A stretch of DNA of 64,000 bases from CAXPZW01 sp964221845 (GTDB lineage Bacteria > Bacteroidota > Bacteroidia > Flavobacteriales_D > Sanyastnellaceae): contig CAXPZW010000032.1 in the NCBI GenBank assembly GCA_964221845.1, positions 165,601 to 229,600 on the forward strand, read 5' to 3'. Under the pieces are notes generated by a model, which did not search any database, was not told the origin of the DNA, and saw only the letters and a list, made by a program, of their open reading frames with translations. Each line of letters begins with the position of its first letter. Positions within the stretch are counted from its first letter, which is position 1. Below, one piece after another: positions 42,693 through 51,393 of this stretch. The position numbers were made by a program, and so were the translations under genes.

Positions 42693-45104
42693 CTAGTGCT
42701 TGCGGAAGAAGATCTCGAAATGCTGTCCTTCAGGCAAGGTGATTTCAAAGTTATTGCCTGCGTTGGTGAGGGTGCCGCCCCACTTGGACTCCCACTCGGT
42801 GAGGTCGACGTATTGCCAGGGACGCTCGCGGGTGATGGTGCTGCCCGATTTGTTGAAGACGATCAGCACTTCCTCGTCCAAGTACTTGCGGAAGGTGATC
42901 AAAAAGTCTTCATCGTGTGGCAGCACATGGGTGTCGCCGTACTGGAACACCAGGTGCTGCTGGCGCATTCGGGCCAGGTCCGAGACAAAGTCACGCAGGT
43001 CCTGTTGCTCGGCGTTCAGCCCGTCAAACTGCATCATGCGACGGTTGTCGGGGTCGTTGCCGCCAGGCATGCCGATTTCGTCGCCGTAGTAAATGCAAGG
43101 GATGCCGGGAGCGGTCATCAGGAACACCATCAGGTCTTTGCTGCGCTGGTAGCCGATGGGGCCTTGGTTGTTGATCTCGCGGGTCCAACCGGCGAGCTTG
43201 GTGTCCTCGCCAAACTGCACACCGCCGTCGGCGAGTGAGATGTAGCGTGGACGGTCCTGGTTGCCGGTCATGTTGCCCATCAGGTTGTGGAAACCGTACC
43301 ACACCATGGACTCCTTCATTTGGTAGCGCAGCTCGTCCCACTTGTCGGTCGCGTCGGTGGCAAAGGCAGCCACAGCGGCATCGTAGAGGTTGAAATCGAA
43401 TTGGCTGTCCAGCAATCCGCTGCCCATGTAGCTGCGAATCAGTTCGGAACCGCCGTAGGTTTCGCCGATCTGGAAGGGCAAGGTGCCGTCGCTGCTTTGG
43501 GCCTTCATCTTGTTGGTGAGCGCTTGCCAAAACTCCAAGTCGATGTGCTTGGTGGCATCGTGGCGGAACCCGTCTAGGTCGTAGTTGGTCACCCAGAACA
43601 TGGCCGAGTCGGTCATGGCCTCCACCACTTCGGGGTTGCCGAAGTCCAAGGTGGGCAGGAAGGTGTCGAACCAGGTGGTGAGGCGGTGTTCGTCCCACTT
43701 CTCGGTGTTGAGGGTGCCGTCGGGCAGGTAGAGGTCGGTGGCCCAATCTTTATGCTGCTGGTACACCGGGTGGTTTTGATGCACGTGGTTGGCCACGTAA
43801 TCCAGCACCACGTTCATATCGTGGGCGTGGGCGGTTTCAATCAACGTGTTGAGGGCGGCTTCGTCGCCAAAGTGACGGTCCACTTGGCTCGACGAGACCG
43901 GCCAGTAACCGTGGTACCCGCTGAACGTGCTGGTGATGCCTTCGTCCCACAGTCCCCAGGCGCCTTCGGCGTTTTGGGTGATGGGTGAAATCCAGATGGT
44001 GTTCATGCCCAAGTTGTCGAAGTACCCGTCGTTGATCTTTTGGGTGATGCCGGCCAGGTCGCCTCCCAAGTGGTTGGCTTTGGGGAGGATGGACGGGTCG
44101 TCCACCGGCTCGTTGTTGCTGGTGTCGCCGTCGTTGAAGCGGTCCACCATGGCGAAGTACATGATCATGGATTGGCGATCCTTGCGCGAGAGTTGCTCGG
44201 CAGAGGTGACCACCTGGCCCTTGTCGAGCGGAATCAGCAAGTCGTTGCTCATGTTGATGCCGCGGCAAGCCCACATGCGCAGGTGCGTGCGGTCCATCTT
44301 CTTGGCCTCCTTGGGCACGGTCACCACAAAAGTGGTGTCGTTGAGTTGGACGCCGTCAATGCGCTGGTTTTCCCAGTAAACCATGATGGAGTCCATGCGC
44401 AGCTCGGCCTTGACCACCAAACCATTGCCAATCACAGAATCGGCGTAGATCATGGGGGTACCGATGAAGGCGTTGCCCACCTCAATGAAGGAGTTTTGGC
44501 CGCCTTGGCCGTTGTCCATCACGTTGGGGTTGTTGGCGTCGAGCTTCCACTCGCCGTCTTCCACCACTTGGTATTGGTAGATGCCCGGTCGCAGGTAAAA
44601 GCGGTGACGGAAGAAATCGCGCACGGGCTTCATTTCCAGACTCGCAGGGTTCCAGCCGTTGAAATTGCCAGCCAGTTGAACGGTCTTCACATTCGGGTTG
44701 GAAGGCTTGTAGTCCAAGCGGTAAGGCACCTTGGTGGAGGCAAACAGCGGCACATCGTACTGGTTGCCGTTGTAGTGGATCTCCATGTTGTACATGCCGT
44801 TGCGCTTGGGGCCGCCGACGATTTTCACTGTGCCGTCTCCGCGCACTTGGTACTGCTGGCCTTGGATGACCACGCTGTCGATGGCCGAGGTGTTGGGGAA
44901 ATAGTCGCTGAGGCGCACGTAGGTGGTGTCGCGCTCGAGCAACCACGGTTCCACTTTGCCCTTGAGCTCACCGGCGGTGTGCACATCGTGGGAAGGCAAC
45001 TCGATGCCCGAGAGGTCCAATCCACCCGCGGCTTCGCCGGGGCCTTTGGGAGAGCATGCCGCGAGTCCGCACAGGACTGCGATCCAGATCCAACGCAATT
45101 GCAT
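42693..45104 (-). CDS. GH13 alpha-amylase-family lipoprotein (neopullulanase/SusG-like)
   Basis: 803 residues. Lipoprotein signal (VLCGLAACSPKG). Two N-terminal beta modules include a CBM48/glycogen-binding-like domain (VQLAGNFNGWNPASLEM). The barrel starts at MYFAMVDRFNDGD and shows VVLDYVANHV (I), DGFRHDATKH with nucleophile Asp (II), QIGETYGG with acid Glu (III) and GNQDRPRY (IV, Gln in place of the usual His before the Asp). Likely a surface or periplasmic alpha-glucanase acting with SusCD. Faces the susCD operon; own promoter upstream. Confidence 0.92.
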   Translation of the reverse strand: MQLRWIWIAVLCGLAACSPKGPGEAAGGLDLSGIELPSHDVHTAGELKGKVEPWLLERDTTYVRLSDYFPNTSAIDSVVIQGQQYQVRGDGTVKIVGGPKRNGMYNMEIHYNGNQYDVPLFASTKVPYRLDYKPSNPNVKTVQLAGNFNGWNPASLEMKPVRDFFRHRFYLRPGIYQYQVVEDGEWKLDANNPNVMDNGQGGQNSFIEVGNAFIGTPMIYADSVIGNGLVVKAELRMDSIMVYWENQRIDGVQLNDTTFVVTVPKEAKKMDRTHLRMWACRGINMSNDLLIPLDKGQVVTSAEQLSRKDRQSMIMYFAMVDRFNDGDTSNNEPVDDPSILPKANHLGGDLAGITQKINDGYFDNLGMNTIWISPITQNAEGAWGLWDEGITSTFSGYHGYWPVSSSQVDRHFGDEAALNTLIETAHAHDMNVVLDYVANHVHQNHPVYQQHKDWATDLYLPDGTLNTEKWDEHRLTTWFDTFLPTLDFGNPEVVEAMTDSAMFWVTNYDLDGFRHDATKHIDLEFWQALTNKMKAQSSDGTLPFQIGETYGGSELIRSYMGSGLLDSQFDFNLYDAAVAAFATDATDKWDELRYQMKESMVWYGFHNLMGNMTGNQDRPRYISLADGGVQFGEDTKLAGWTREINNQGPIGYQRSKDLMVFLMTAPGIPCIYYGDEIGMPGGNDPDNRRMMQFDGLNAEQQDLRDFVSDLARMRQQHLVFQYGDTHVLPHDEDFLITFRKYLDEEVLIVFNKSGSTITRERPWQYVDLTEWESKWGGTLTNAGNNFEITLPEGQHFEIFFRKH

Positions 45105-45126
45105 GTTGATTTGGTTTTAGGTCACG

Positions 45127-45134
45127 CAAAACTA
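45127..45134 (-). promoter_or_regulatory. Promoter -7 element of the GH13 lipoprotein gene
   Basis: TAGTTTTG (minus strand) matches TAnnTTTG, 23 bp before the ATG. TTGACACG just upstream is also found beside the pfkA promoter. Confidence 0.5.
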
Positions 45135-45217
45135 GGCACTTACGTGTCAACCCCTGTGCGTCCTATTGTTACCGAATGATTAGGGATGCCGGTCCGGTTT
45201 TTGCCATCTTTGTCGGC

Positions 45218-45709
45218 ATGTGGAAACTGCTCTTGGGGGCCTTGCTTTGCGTGAGTGCCACAGCCCCCCACAAGTTTTACTTCTCCAACACCGAACTGCA
45301 CGTCAACCGCGAAGCCGGCACGGTCGAAATCACCCTGCGCACCTTCACCGACGACACCGAACGCGCACTCATGGACGGGCGCACCGAACCCTTGCGCATC
45401 GGCGACAAACGCGAAGATCCGGCCACCCCTGCCCTGTTGGACACCTACTTGCACGAGCACTTGGTGGTGCTCTGTGGCGAGGACACCCTCGACCTGGCCT
45501 TCTTGGGCTTTGAGGTAGAAGGCTACGACATCACCTGGAGCTACCTGGAGGCGCCACTCCCCGACCTGTCGGCCCCCATCACCATCCACCACACGCTGTT
45601 TTTGGACCTGTTTGAGGACCAGACCAACTCGGTCCACTGCGACCTGAGTGGCGGCTGGATCGCTAAGGAACTCAACCGCGACAACCGCACCCACACCTTC
45701 GAGCCATGA
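45218..45709 (+). CDS. DUF6702-like secreted protein
   Basis: 163 residues from ATG 45218 (MWKLLLGALLCVSATA signal); the longer frame from 45176 starts before the likely promoter (CATCTTTG at about 45206). HKFYFSNTELHVNREAGTVEITLRTF is the conserved start of the DUF6702 family of Bacteroidota. Role unknown. It overlaps nth by ATGA. Confidence 0.75.
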   Translation: MWKLLLGALLCVSATAPHKFYFSNTELHVNREAGTVEITLRTFTDDTERALMDGRTEPLRIGDKREDPATPALLDTYLHEHLVVLCGEDTLDLAFLGFEVEGYDITWSYLEAPLPDLSAPITIHHTLFLDLFEDQTNSVHCDLSGGWIAKELNRDNRTHTFEP

Positions 45710-46377
45710 CCCGGGCGGAAAAAGCCAACTATATCGTCACCGAACTCGAGAAGCTCTACCCGGAAACCCCGGTGCCCCTCGACCACACCGACGCATATAC
45801 CTTGCTGGTGGCCGTCCTGCTGAGTGCGCAATGCACCGATGAGCGCGTGAACCAGGTCACTCCTTCGCTCTGGCGCTTGGCGGACAACCCGTTTGACATG
45901 GTCAAGCTGACCGTGGAAGACATCCGCGAAGTGATCCGTCCGTGCGGCCTCTCCCCGGCCAAATCCAAGGCGATTTGGGGGCTGAGTGACATCCTGATCA
46001 ACGAGCACGGCGGCGAAGTGCCCCAGACGTTTGAAGCACTGGAAGCCCTGCCTGGCGTGGGACACAAGACAGCATCCGTTGTGATGGCCCAAGCCTTTGA
46101 GGTGCCCGCCTTTCCGGTAGACACGCACATCCATCGCTTGATGCGCCGCTGGGGCATGACCTCGGGCAAGAACGTGGACCAAACCGAAAAGGACGCCAAG
46201 AAGTACTTCCCCCGCGAGCTGTGGAACAAGCTGCACCTGCAGATCATTTTCTACGGCCGCGAATACTCACCCGCCCGTGGTGCCAAGCTGGAGAAGGACT
46301 ACATCACCGCCACCATTGGGCTCAAAGGGGAAATCGAAAAGATGCTCCACCCGCCCAAGCCCAAGCGCAAAAAGTGA
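45706..46377 (+). CDS. nth: Endonuclease III (base-excision DNA glycosylase) without Fe-S cysteines
   Basis: 223 residues. The helix-hairpin-helix LPGVGHKTASVVMAQAF with catalytic Lys and the catalytic Asp in FPVDTHIHRL are intact, so oxidised-pyrimidine glycosylase/AP-lyase activity is expected. The C-terminal four-Cys [4Fe-4S] loop of Nth is absent: the region reads IFYGREYSPARGAKLEKDYI, and the only two Cys lie in the first half (AQCTDE, RPCGLS). The lysine-rich tail PPKPKRKK may replace DNA contacts. Coupled to the genes on both sides by 4-bp overlaps. Confidence 0.92.
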   Translation: MTRAEKANYIVTELEKLYPETPVPLDHTDAYTLLVAVLLSAQCTDERVNQVTPSLWRLADNPFDMVKLTVEDIREVIRPCGLSPAKSKAIWGLSDILINEHGGEVPQTFEALEALPGVGHKTASVVMAQAFEVPAFPVDTHIHRLMRRWGMTSGKNVDQTEKDAKKYFPRELWNKLHLQIIFYGREYSPARGAKLEKDYITATIGLKGEIEKMLHPPKPKRKK

Positions 46378-47261
46378 GCACCCAGCCCACATACAGCGGC
46401 GGCAAACGCAACCGCTACCGCCCCGGCATGCCGTGGAGCGAACGGACCACCAAGGACCTCAAAGCCTGGCTGGCCGATGCGAAGCAAGCGTTCACCGGCG
46501 GCGCCCGCTTTCAACTGGTGACCTACCCGGACTATCCGTCCAAGCGCACCACCATTTTCAAAATCGCCGGTGCCCTGAACGCCCGCTTGAGCAACATCCC
46601 TCAACCCGGTACCGACTTGGTGCTGTACTTCCACGACGCCACCTTCAAGCAATACACCGATGTACCAGGACTGCCGGCAGGCGTTCGCGTGCTCAACGGC
46701 AACTGCACCGACATCTCCAAGTTCAACGTGGACCGGGTGCACCGCCAGGTCTTTGGCTACGCCACCGAGGTGGATCCCCTTACCCACACCGGACCCGCCG
46801 TGGAAAAGAGCGACGAAAACGCCAAGCACGACGGGCGCATCGTCCAGCTCCCAATCGCCGAAGCACGGCCCGACACCATCTACCAAGTGGTGATCGACAA
46901 CACCGTCAGCGACACCGAGGTGGTGGACTACCGCGTGCCTGTGATGGGTGGCTTGCTGCCGCTGGTGTACCGCAAATACAAGTCGCATGCGCAGCGCTTT
47001 ACCAACAAGGTGTCGCGCAGTACGCTGCATGCGGTGGAGGAATGCTTCAGTGAGGCAGAAGTGGATCAGATTGCGGCGTTCACCGCGGCCATGGACGCGG
47101 ACTTTTGCGAGCTGGATGTGTTGCGCGACAATGCTTCGGGCAAGTTGTACATCATCGACGTCAACACCACCCCTTACGGACCGCCCGCAGGACTCAGTGC
47201 AGATGCGCACGGCAAGGCTGTGGAACTGCTGAGTGAGGCCTTCCGCAGCGCGTTTTTGTAA
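46374..47261 (+). CDS. Conserved hypothetical protein, ATP-grasp-like C-terminus
   Basis: 295 residues from GTG 46374, which overlaps the nth TGA; the frame upstream runs inside nth and is spurious. Visible features are LVLYFHDATFKQY, VLNGNCTDISKFNVDRVH, a central KSDENAKHDGRIVQLP and a C-terminal ADFCELDVLRDNASGKLYI/DVNTTPYGPPAGL pair that looks like the metal-binding end of ATP-grasp enzymes (acidic residue, then DxNxxP). No substrate can be named. The coupling to nth is probably incidental. Confidence 0.7.
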   Translation: MSTQPTYSGGKRNRYRPGMPWSERTTKDLKAWLADAKQAFTGGARFQLVTYPDYPSKRTTIFKIAGALNARLSNIPQPGTDLVLYFHDATFKQYTDVPGLPAGVRVLNGNCTDISKFNVDRVHRQVFGYATEVDPLTHTGPAVEKSDENAKHDGRIVQLPIAEARPDTIYQVVIDNTVSDTEVVDYRVPVMGGLLPLVYRKYKSHAQRFTNKVSRSTLHAVEECFSEAEVDQIAAFTAAMDADFCELDVLRDNASGKLYIIDVNTTPYGPPAGLSADAHGKAVELLSEAFRSAFL

Positions 47262-47534
47262 CGGCTGTCAAGGGCAAGCACAAAGTCGTACCGGCCATTC
47301 ACCAAGTGAAACGGACATGGGTTTGGAAGCGAGCGCTGGGAAGCGGAGCTTTCGCGTGTTCGCTCTAAGCGGGCTGAGGGGTGGTGGCGGGGGCGGGAGG
47401 GCCGGGAAGCCCACGGGAGGGAACCTGGCGCGCAGGATAAAAGCAGAGCCTGGGCAGGTGCAGGTGCAAAAAATGTACTGCTCAAATCACAGCACTCTCC
47501 TTCTGACACCTCCTACTCCTACTCTCCTATCCCA

Positions 47535-49811
47535 TCACACCGAACGCACCTCCCCATTCAACATAACCTCCAACGCCTCACCCTCGTGACGCACCACCTG
47601 GGTGCCTTCACGCGAGACCTTTACCTCGAGCAAACGCCTGCGGAAGAGGATCTTGAAGGTGAAGCCGTCCCACTGGGAAGGAAGCATGGTTTGGAAATGG
47701 GGCTTGCCGTCGCGGATGCGCAGGCCGCCGAAGCCTTCAACCACTGCCATCCAGGTGCCGGCCATTGATGTGATGTGCAGGCCTTGGTAGACTTCGTGGT
47801 TGTAGTCGTCCAGGTCCAGGCGGGCGGTGCGCAGGTACATTTCATAGGCCTTCTCTTCCATGCCGAGTTTGGCGGCGAGGACCGCGTGCACGCACGGGCT
47901 CAGTGAGCTTTCGTGCACGGTGCGAGGCTCGTAGAAGTCGAAGTTGGCCTTGTGCTGGCTTTCGGTAAAGTCGTCTTCAAAGAAGTAGAAACCCTGCAGC
48001 GTATCGGCCTGCTTGATGAAGATGGAACGCAGGATACGGTCCCAGCTCCAGTGCTGGTTGATGGGGCGCTGGGAAGGATCCAGGTCGGTGACCGTGAGCT
48101 GCTCCTTGTCCATGAACCCGTCCTGTTGCAGGAAGATCTCGGTGCCTTCCAACTGCGGGTAATGCATCTTGTTGGACACGTCTGCCCAATGCTTCAGTTC
48201 GGAGGCATCGAAGTTGAGCTCGGACACCTTTTTGGCGTAAGCCCCGGGGTAATGCTGGCGCAGGATGGCTTCCACATCAGCGGTGTAGCGCAGGGTCCAG
48301 GCCGCAATGTAGTTGGTGTACCAGTTGTTGTTTACGTTGTTCTCGTACTCGTTGGGGCCGGTGACCCCGAGCATCACGTAGGCCTGCTTGGCCTCGCTCC
48401 AGTTCACGCGTTGGGCCCAGAAGCGAGCGATGCCGAGCAGCACGTCAAAGCCGTATTCCGCCAAGTAGTCGCGGTCGCCGGTGTGGCGGACGTAGTTGAG
48501 AATGGCGTAGGCGATGGCGCCGTTGCGGTGGATCTCCTCAAAGGTGATTTCCCACTCGTTGTGGCACTCCTCCCCGTTCATGGTCACCATGGGGTACAGG
48601 GCCGCGCCGCCGGTGAAGCCGAGTTTTTCGGCATTCTCAATGGCCTTGCCGAGTTGCTTGTAACGGTACACCAGCAGTTGGCGCACGACTTCAGGCTTGC
48701 GGGTGTTCAGGTAGAACGGCACGCAGTAGGCCTCGGTGTCCCAGTAGGTAGAACCGCCGTACTTCTCACCGGTAAAGCCTTTGGGGCCGATGTTGAGGCG
48801 GTCGTCCTCGCCGGTGTAGGTTTGGTAGAGTTGGAAGATGTTGAAGCGGATGGCCTGTTGCGCAGCCACGTCACCTTCGATGGTAATGTCGGCGTCGCGC
48901 CAGAGTTCCTTCCAAGCGTTGGCTTGGTCCGCCAGCATTTGATCAAAGCCCACCTCTGCAGCGCGCTGAGCGGCCTTTTTGGAACGCTCCCCTACGGTAG
49001 GGGCATCGGCATTGAGCGAGGAGACCACGCCCACGTATTTGTGCAGCACCACGCGGTCGCCTTGTGCGGCGTTGACTTTGCCTTTGAGGGCCACACGGCC
49101 TGAGTCCAGGTCGGCTTCGTAGAGGCCGGGAGCGTAGGAGCCGTTTTGGGTGATCTGCACTTGCATGCTCACGCCCAATTCGTACTCGGTTTTTTTGGTG
49201 CGGGAAACGACGGTGCCGCCGGTGTCCCAGTTGCGCTCATCGACCATGGTCCAGAAGCGCTCGTCCCAGTTGGCGTCTTCGTTGACCACGTCTGCCTCGA
49301 GGTAGGGCTCGAAGACGAGTTCGCCAGAGAAGTTGATGGGAGTGACCGTGTAGCGCAGGGCTGCGGTTTCGTCGTCGGACAGCGAGCAGAAGCGCAGGGC
49401 CTCCACCCCAATGCGTTTGCCGCTGGGCAGTTCCACCTCCATGCTGCGCTGCAGGTAGCCGTCGGCCATGTTGAGCACGCGCAGGAAGCTGGTGACTTTG
49501 GCAGTGGCCAGGTCCAGCTCCTCGCCGTCAATCCAGACGCGGATGCCGATCCAGTTGGTGGAGTTCAGGACTTTGGCGAAGTACTCGGGGTACCCGTTCT
49601 TCCACCAGCCTACTTTTGTTTTATCGGGGTAGTACAGTCCGGCCACGTAGCTGCCTTGCAGGTGGTCGCCGGTGTAGGTTTCTTCGAAATTCGCACGTTG
49701 GCCAAAGCGTCCGTTGCCAAGGCTGAAAATGGACTCGCAACTGCGTTGGCGTGCAGGATCAAAACCGCGCTCCACAATGGACCACGCGTTCTCTTCCAGG
49801 AACTGTTTCAT
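47535..49811 (-). CDS. GH65 maltose phosphorylase
   Basis: 758 residues, typical GH65 length. N-terminal beta-sandwich (ESIFSLGNGRFGQRANFEE), (alpha/alpha)6 barrel with the acid Glu in the NGEECHNEWEITFEEIHRNG segment, KYGGSTYWDTEAYCVPFYL, and the phosphate-binding HESSLSPCVHAV segment. Cytoplasmic phosphorolysis of maltose to glucose and beta-glucose-1-phosphate, the substrate of the PgmB at 26.3 kb. The sequence alone cannot exclude kojibiose or trehalose specificity. Confidence 0.92.
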   Translation of the reverse strand: MKQFLEENAWSIVERGFDPARQRSCESIFSLGNGRFGQRANFEETYTGDHLQGSYVAGLYYPDKTKVGWWKNGYPEYFAKVLNSTNWIGIRVWIDGEELDLATAKVTSFLRVLNMADGYLQRSMEVELPSGKRIGVEALRFCSLSDDETAALRYTVTPINFSGELVFEPYLEADVVNEDANWDERFWTMVDERNWDTGGTVVSRTKKTEYELGVSMQVQITQNGSYAPGLYEADLDSGRVALKGKVNAAQGDRVVLHKYVGVVSSLNADAPTVGERSKKAAQRAAEVGFDQMLADQANAWKELWRDADITIEGDVAAQQAIRFNIFQLYQTYTGEDDRLNIGPKGFTGEKYGGSTYWDTEAYCVPFYLNTRKPEVVRQLLVYRYKQLGKAIENAEKLGFTGGAALYPMVTMNGEECHNEWEITFEEIHRNGAIAYAILNYVRHTGDRDYLAEYGFDVLLGIARFWAQRVNWSEAKQAYVMLGVTGPNEYENNVNNNWYTNYIAAWTLRYTADVEAILRQHYPGAYAKKVSELNFDASELKHWADVSNKMHYPQLEGTEIFLQQDGFMDKEQLTVTDLDPSQRPINQHWSWDRILRSIFIKQADTLQGFYFFEDDFTESQHKANFDFYEPRTVHESSLSPCVHAVLAAKLGMEEKAYEMYLRTARLDLDDYNHEVYQGLHITSMAGTWMAVVEGFGGLRIRDGKPHFQTMLPSQWDGFTFKILFRRRLLEVKVSREGTQVVRHEGEALEVMLNGEVRSV

Positions 49812-49830
49812 AGTCTTCGCTCAGGGGGAG

Positions 49831-49838
49831 CGAAAATA
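49831..49838 (-). promoter_or_regulatory. Probable -7 element of the maltose phosphorylase gene
   Basis: TATTTTCG (minus), one base from TAnnTTTG, 19 bp before the ATG. Confidence 0.4.
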
Positions 49839-49845
49839 ACAAGTT

Positions 49846-49860
49846 GTGTATGAACTACAC
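49846..49860. promoter_or_regulatory. Weaker candidate operator GTGT-N7-ACAC
   Basis: GTGT-ATGAACT-ACAC with flanks TT/GT instead of AA/TT. It lies just upstream of the maltose phosphorylase promoter and overlaps the ychF stop codon. Confidence 0.4.
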
Positions 49861-50952
49861 GTTAAAGCGGAAGTGCATCACATCGCCGTCTTTGACGAGG
49901 TACTCTTTGCCTTCCACGCGCATCTTCCCTGCGTCCTTCACGGCCGATTCTGAGCCGTATTCCACGTAGTCGTTGTAGGCAATGACCTCGGCGCGGATGA
50001 AGCCTTTTTGGAAGTCGGTGTGGATGACGCCTGCGGCTTCGGGGGCGGTTGAGCCCACCTTTACGGTCCAGGCACGCACCTCTTTTTCGCCAGCAGTAAA
50101 GTAGGTCTGCAGTTGAAGCAGCGCGTACGCTTGACGGATGAGTTTGGCCACGCCGGGCTCTTCCAAGCCAACATCGGCCAGGAACATCTCGCGCTCTTCG
50201 GCGTCGTCGAGTTCGGCGATGTCGGCTTCGATGCCGGCGCCGATCACCAGTACTTCTGCCTGCTCGTCTTTGACCGCGTCGCGTACCGCTTGTACGTGGG
50301 CGTTGCCTTCTACCACTGAGCCCTCGTCCACATTGCACACGTACATCACAGGCTTGGAGGTGATCAGCTGCAGGTCTTTGACGATGGCCACCTCAGGATC
50401 TTCGTAATCCAGGGCGCGGGCGCTCTTGCCGGCCTCGAGGGCCTCTTTGATGCGCACCAGTACGTCGTAGATCTTCTTTTGCTCCTTGTCGCCCGACTTG
50501 GCGGCGCGCTCGACTTTGCCCATGCGGGCCTCCACGGTCTCGAGGTCTTTGAGCTGGAGCTCCATGTCGATCACGTCCTTGTCGCGCACAGGGTCTACCG
50601 AACCGTCTACGTGCACCACGTTGCCATCGTCAAAACAGCGGAGCACGTGCAGGATGGCGTCGGTCTCGCGGATGTTGCCGAGGAACTTGTTGCCCAGGCC
50701 TTCACCCTTGCTGGCGCCTTTTACCAGACCGGCGATGTCTACAATCTCCACGGTGGTGGGCAGCACTTGCTGGGGGTTCACCAGCTCGGCGAGCTTGTTC
50801 AAGCGCGGGTCGGGCACGGTGATCACGCCCATGTTGGGCTCGATGGTGCAGAAAGGAAAGTTTGCGCTCTGCGCTTTGGCGTTGCTCAAACAGTTGAAGA
50901 GGGTGGATTTACCCACGTTGGGCAAGCCAACAATACCGCATTTCAGGGCCAT
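49855..50952 (-). CDS. ychF: Redox-regulated ATPase YchF (OLA1 family)
   Basis: 365 residues. P-loop GLPNVGKSTLF at 8-18, FPFCTIEPNMGVI switch region, IVDIAGLVKGASKGEGLGNKFL, and NVDEG in place of NKxD, which explains the ATP preference of the family. C-terminal TGS domain (LQTYFTAGEKEVRAWTV). Ribosome-associated, universally conserved. Own promoter upstream. Confidence 0.96.
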   Translation of the reverse strand: MALKCGIVGLPNVGKSTLFNCLSNAKAQSANFPFCTIEPNMGVITVPDPRLNKLAELVNPQQVLPTTVEIVDIAGLVKGASKGEGLGNKFLGNIRETDAILHVLRCFDDGNVVHVDGSVDPVRDKDVIDMELQLKDLETVEARMGKVERAAKSGDKEQKKIYDVLVRIKEALEAGKSARALDYEDPEVAIVKDLQLITSKPVMYVCNVDEGSVVEGNAHVQAVRDAVKDEQAEVLVIGAGIEADIAELDDAEEREMFLADVGLEEPGVAKLIRQAYALLQLQTYFTAGEKEVRAWTVKVGSTAPEAAGVIHTDFQKGFIRAEVIAYNDYVEYGSESAVKDAGKMRVEGKEYLVKDGDVMHFRFNV

Positions 50953-50974
50953 GGTACAAAAGGATTCAGGGCGG

Positions 50975-50982
50975 CAAATTTA
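50975..50982 (-). promoter_or_regulatory. Promoter -7 element of ychF
   Basis: TAAATTTG on the minus strand matches TAnnTTTG, 22 bp before the ATG. Confidence 0.55.
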
Positions 50983-51046
50983 CGGGTTCACGCGCACCTA
51001 AGTTGCATGGGCCGACTCCGTTGGGTCATGTGCCGGTTTACACCGC

Positions 51047-51307
51047 TTGAGAAACGCTGGCATAGAAACCTTCCACCGCCTTCGCAAATGCCGCGAAAAG
51101 CACTACTTGAATTGCCGCGGCCTTCGCGAAGGCGATCATGTGCAGCTGAACTACAACAACGCCATGGCTCCCGTAGCGCAATTTGGTGCGGCCATCATGA
51201 ACATTGTGTCTAAGCACGAAATGGTGGGCAAGATTGTGGGCCACAGTCCCGAAAACCAAAGCATCATGATTGCCGAGGTAACGATGCGCCGCCAGCCCGT
51301 GCAGTAG
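51047..51307 (+). CDS. Possible small hypothetical protein (TTG start)
   Basis: 86 codons from a TTG. The second half (GDHVQLNYNNAMAPVAQFGA, MVGKIVGHSPENQSIMIAEV) reads like a folded beta-rich protein, whereas the first 30 residues are Arg/Cys-rich and less convincing, so the true start may be GTG 51140 or later. No family recognised. It could also be the end of a decayed gene. The rest of the 50953-51393 gap holds only the two promoters listed. Confidence 0.4.
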   Translation: MRNAGIETFHRLRKCREKHYLNCRGLREGDHVQLNYNNAMAPVAQFGAAIMNIVSKHEMVGKIVGHSPENQSIMIAEVTMRRQPVQ

Positions 51308-51370
51308 CGCGGATTGTTCAGACTTCTTTCAAAACTTATCCACACCGACACCCAACCCTGTGGGAAGCAA

Positions 51371-51378
51371 TACCTTTG
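51371..51378 (+). promoter_or_regulatory. Promoter -7 element of the transketolase gene
   Basis: TACCTTTG matches TAnnTTTG and ends 15 bp before ATG 51394. It contains the TTG at which the longer frame would begin, which rules that start out. Confidence 0.65.
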
Positions 51379-51393
51379 CAAAAAACCGCAGAA

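Noticed and set aside
45140..45160. TTGACACGTAAGTG before the GH13 lipoprotein gene as another operator copy
   Set aside because: It shares TTGACACG with the pfkA region but not the GTGT-N7-ACAC geometry, so it was not counted.
51336..51344. TTATCCACA, a perfect DnaA-box sequence
   Set aside because: Only one box, no cluster, no dnaA or other origin genes nearby; chance occurrence before the transketolase promoter.
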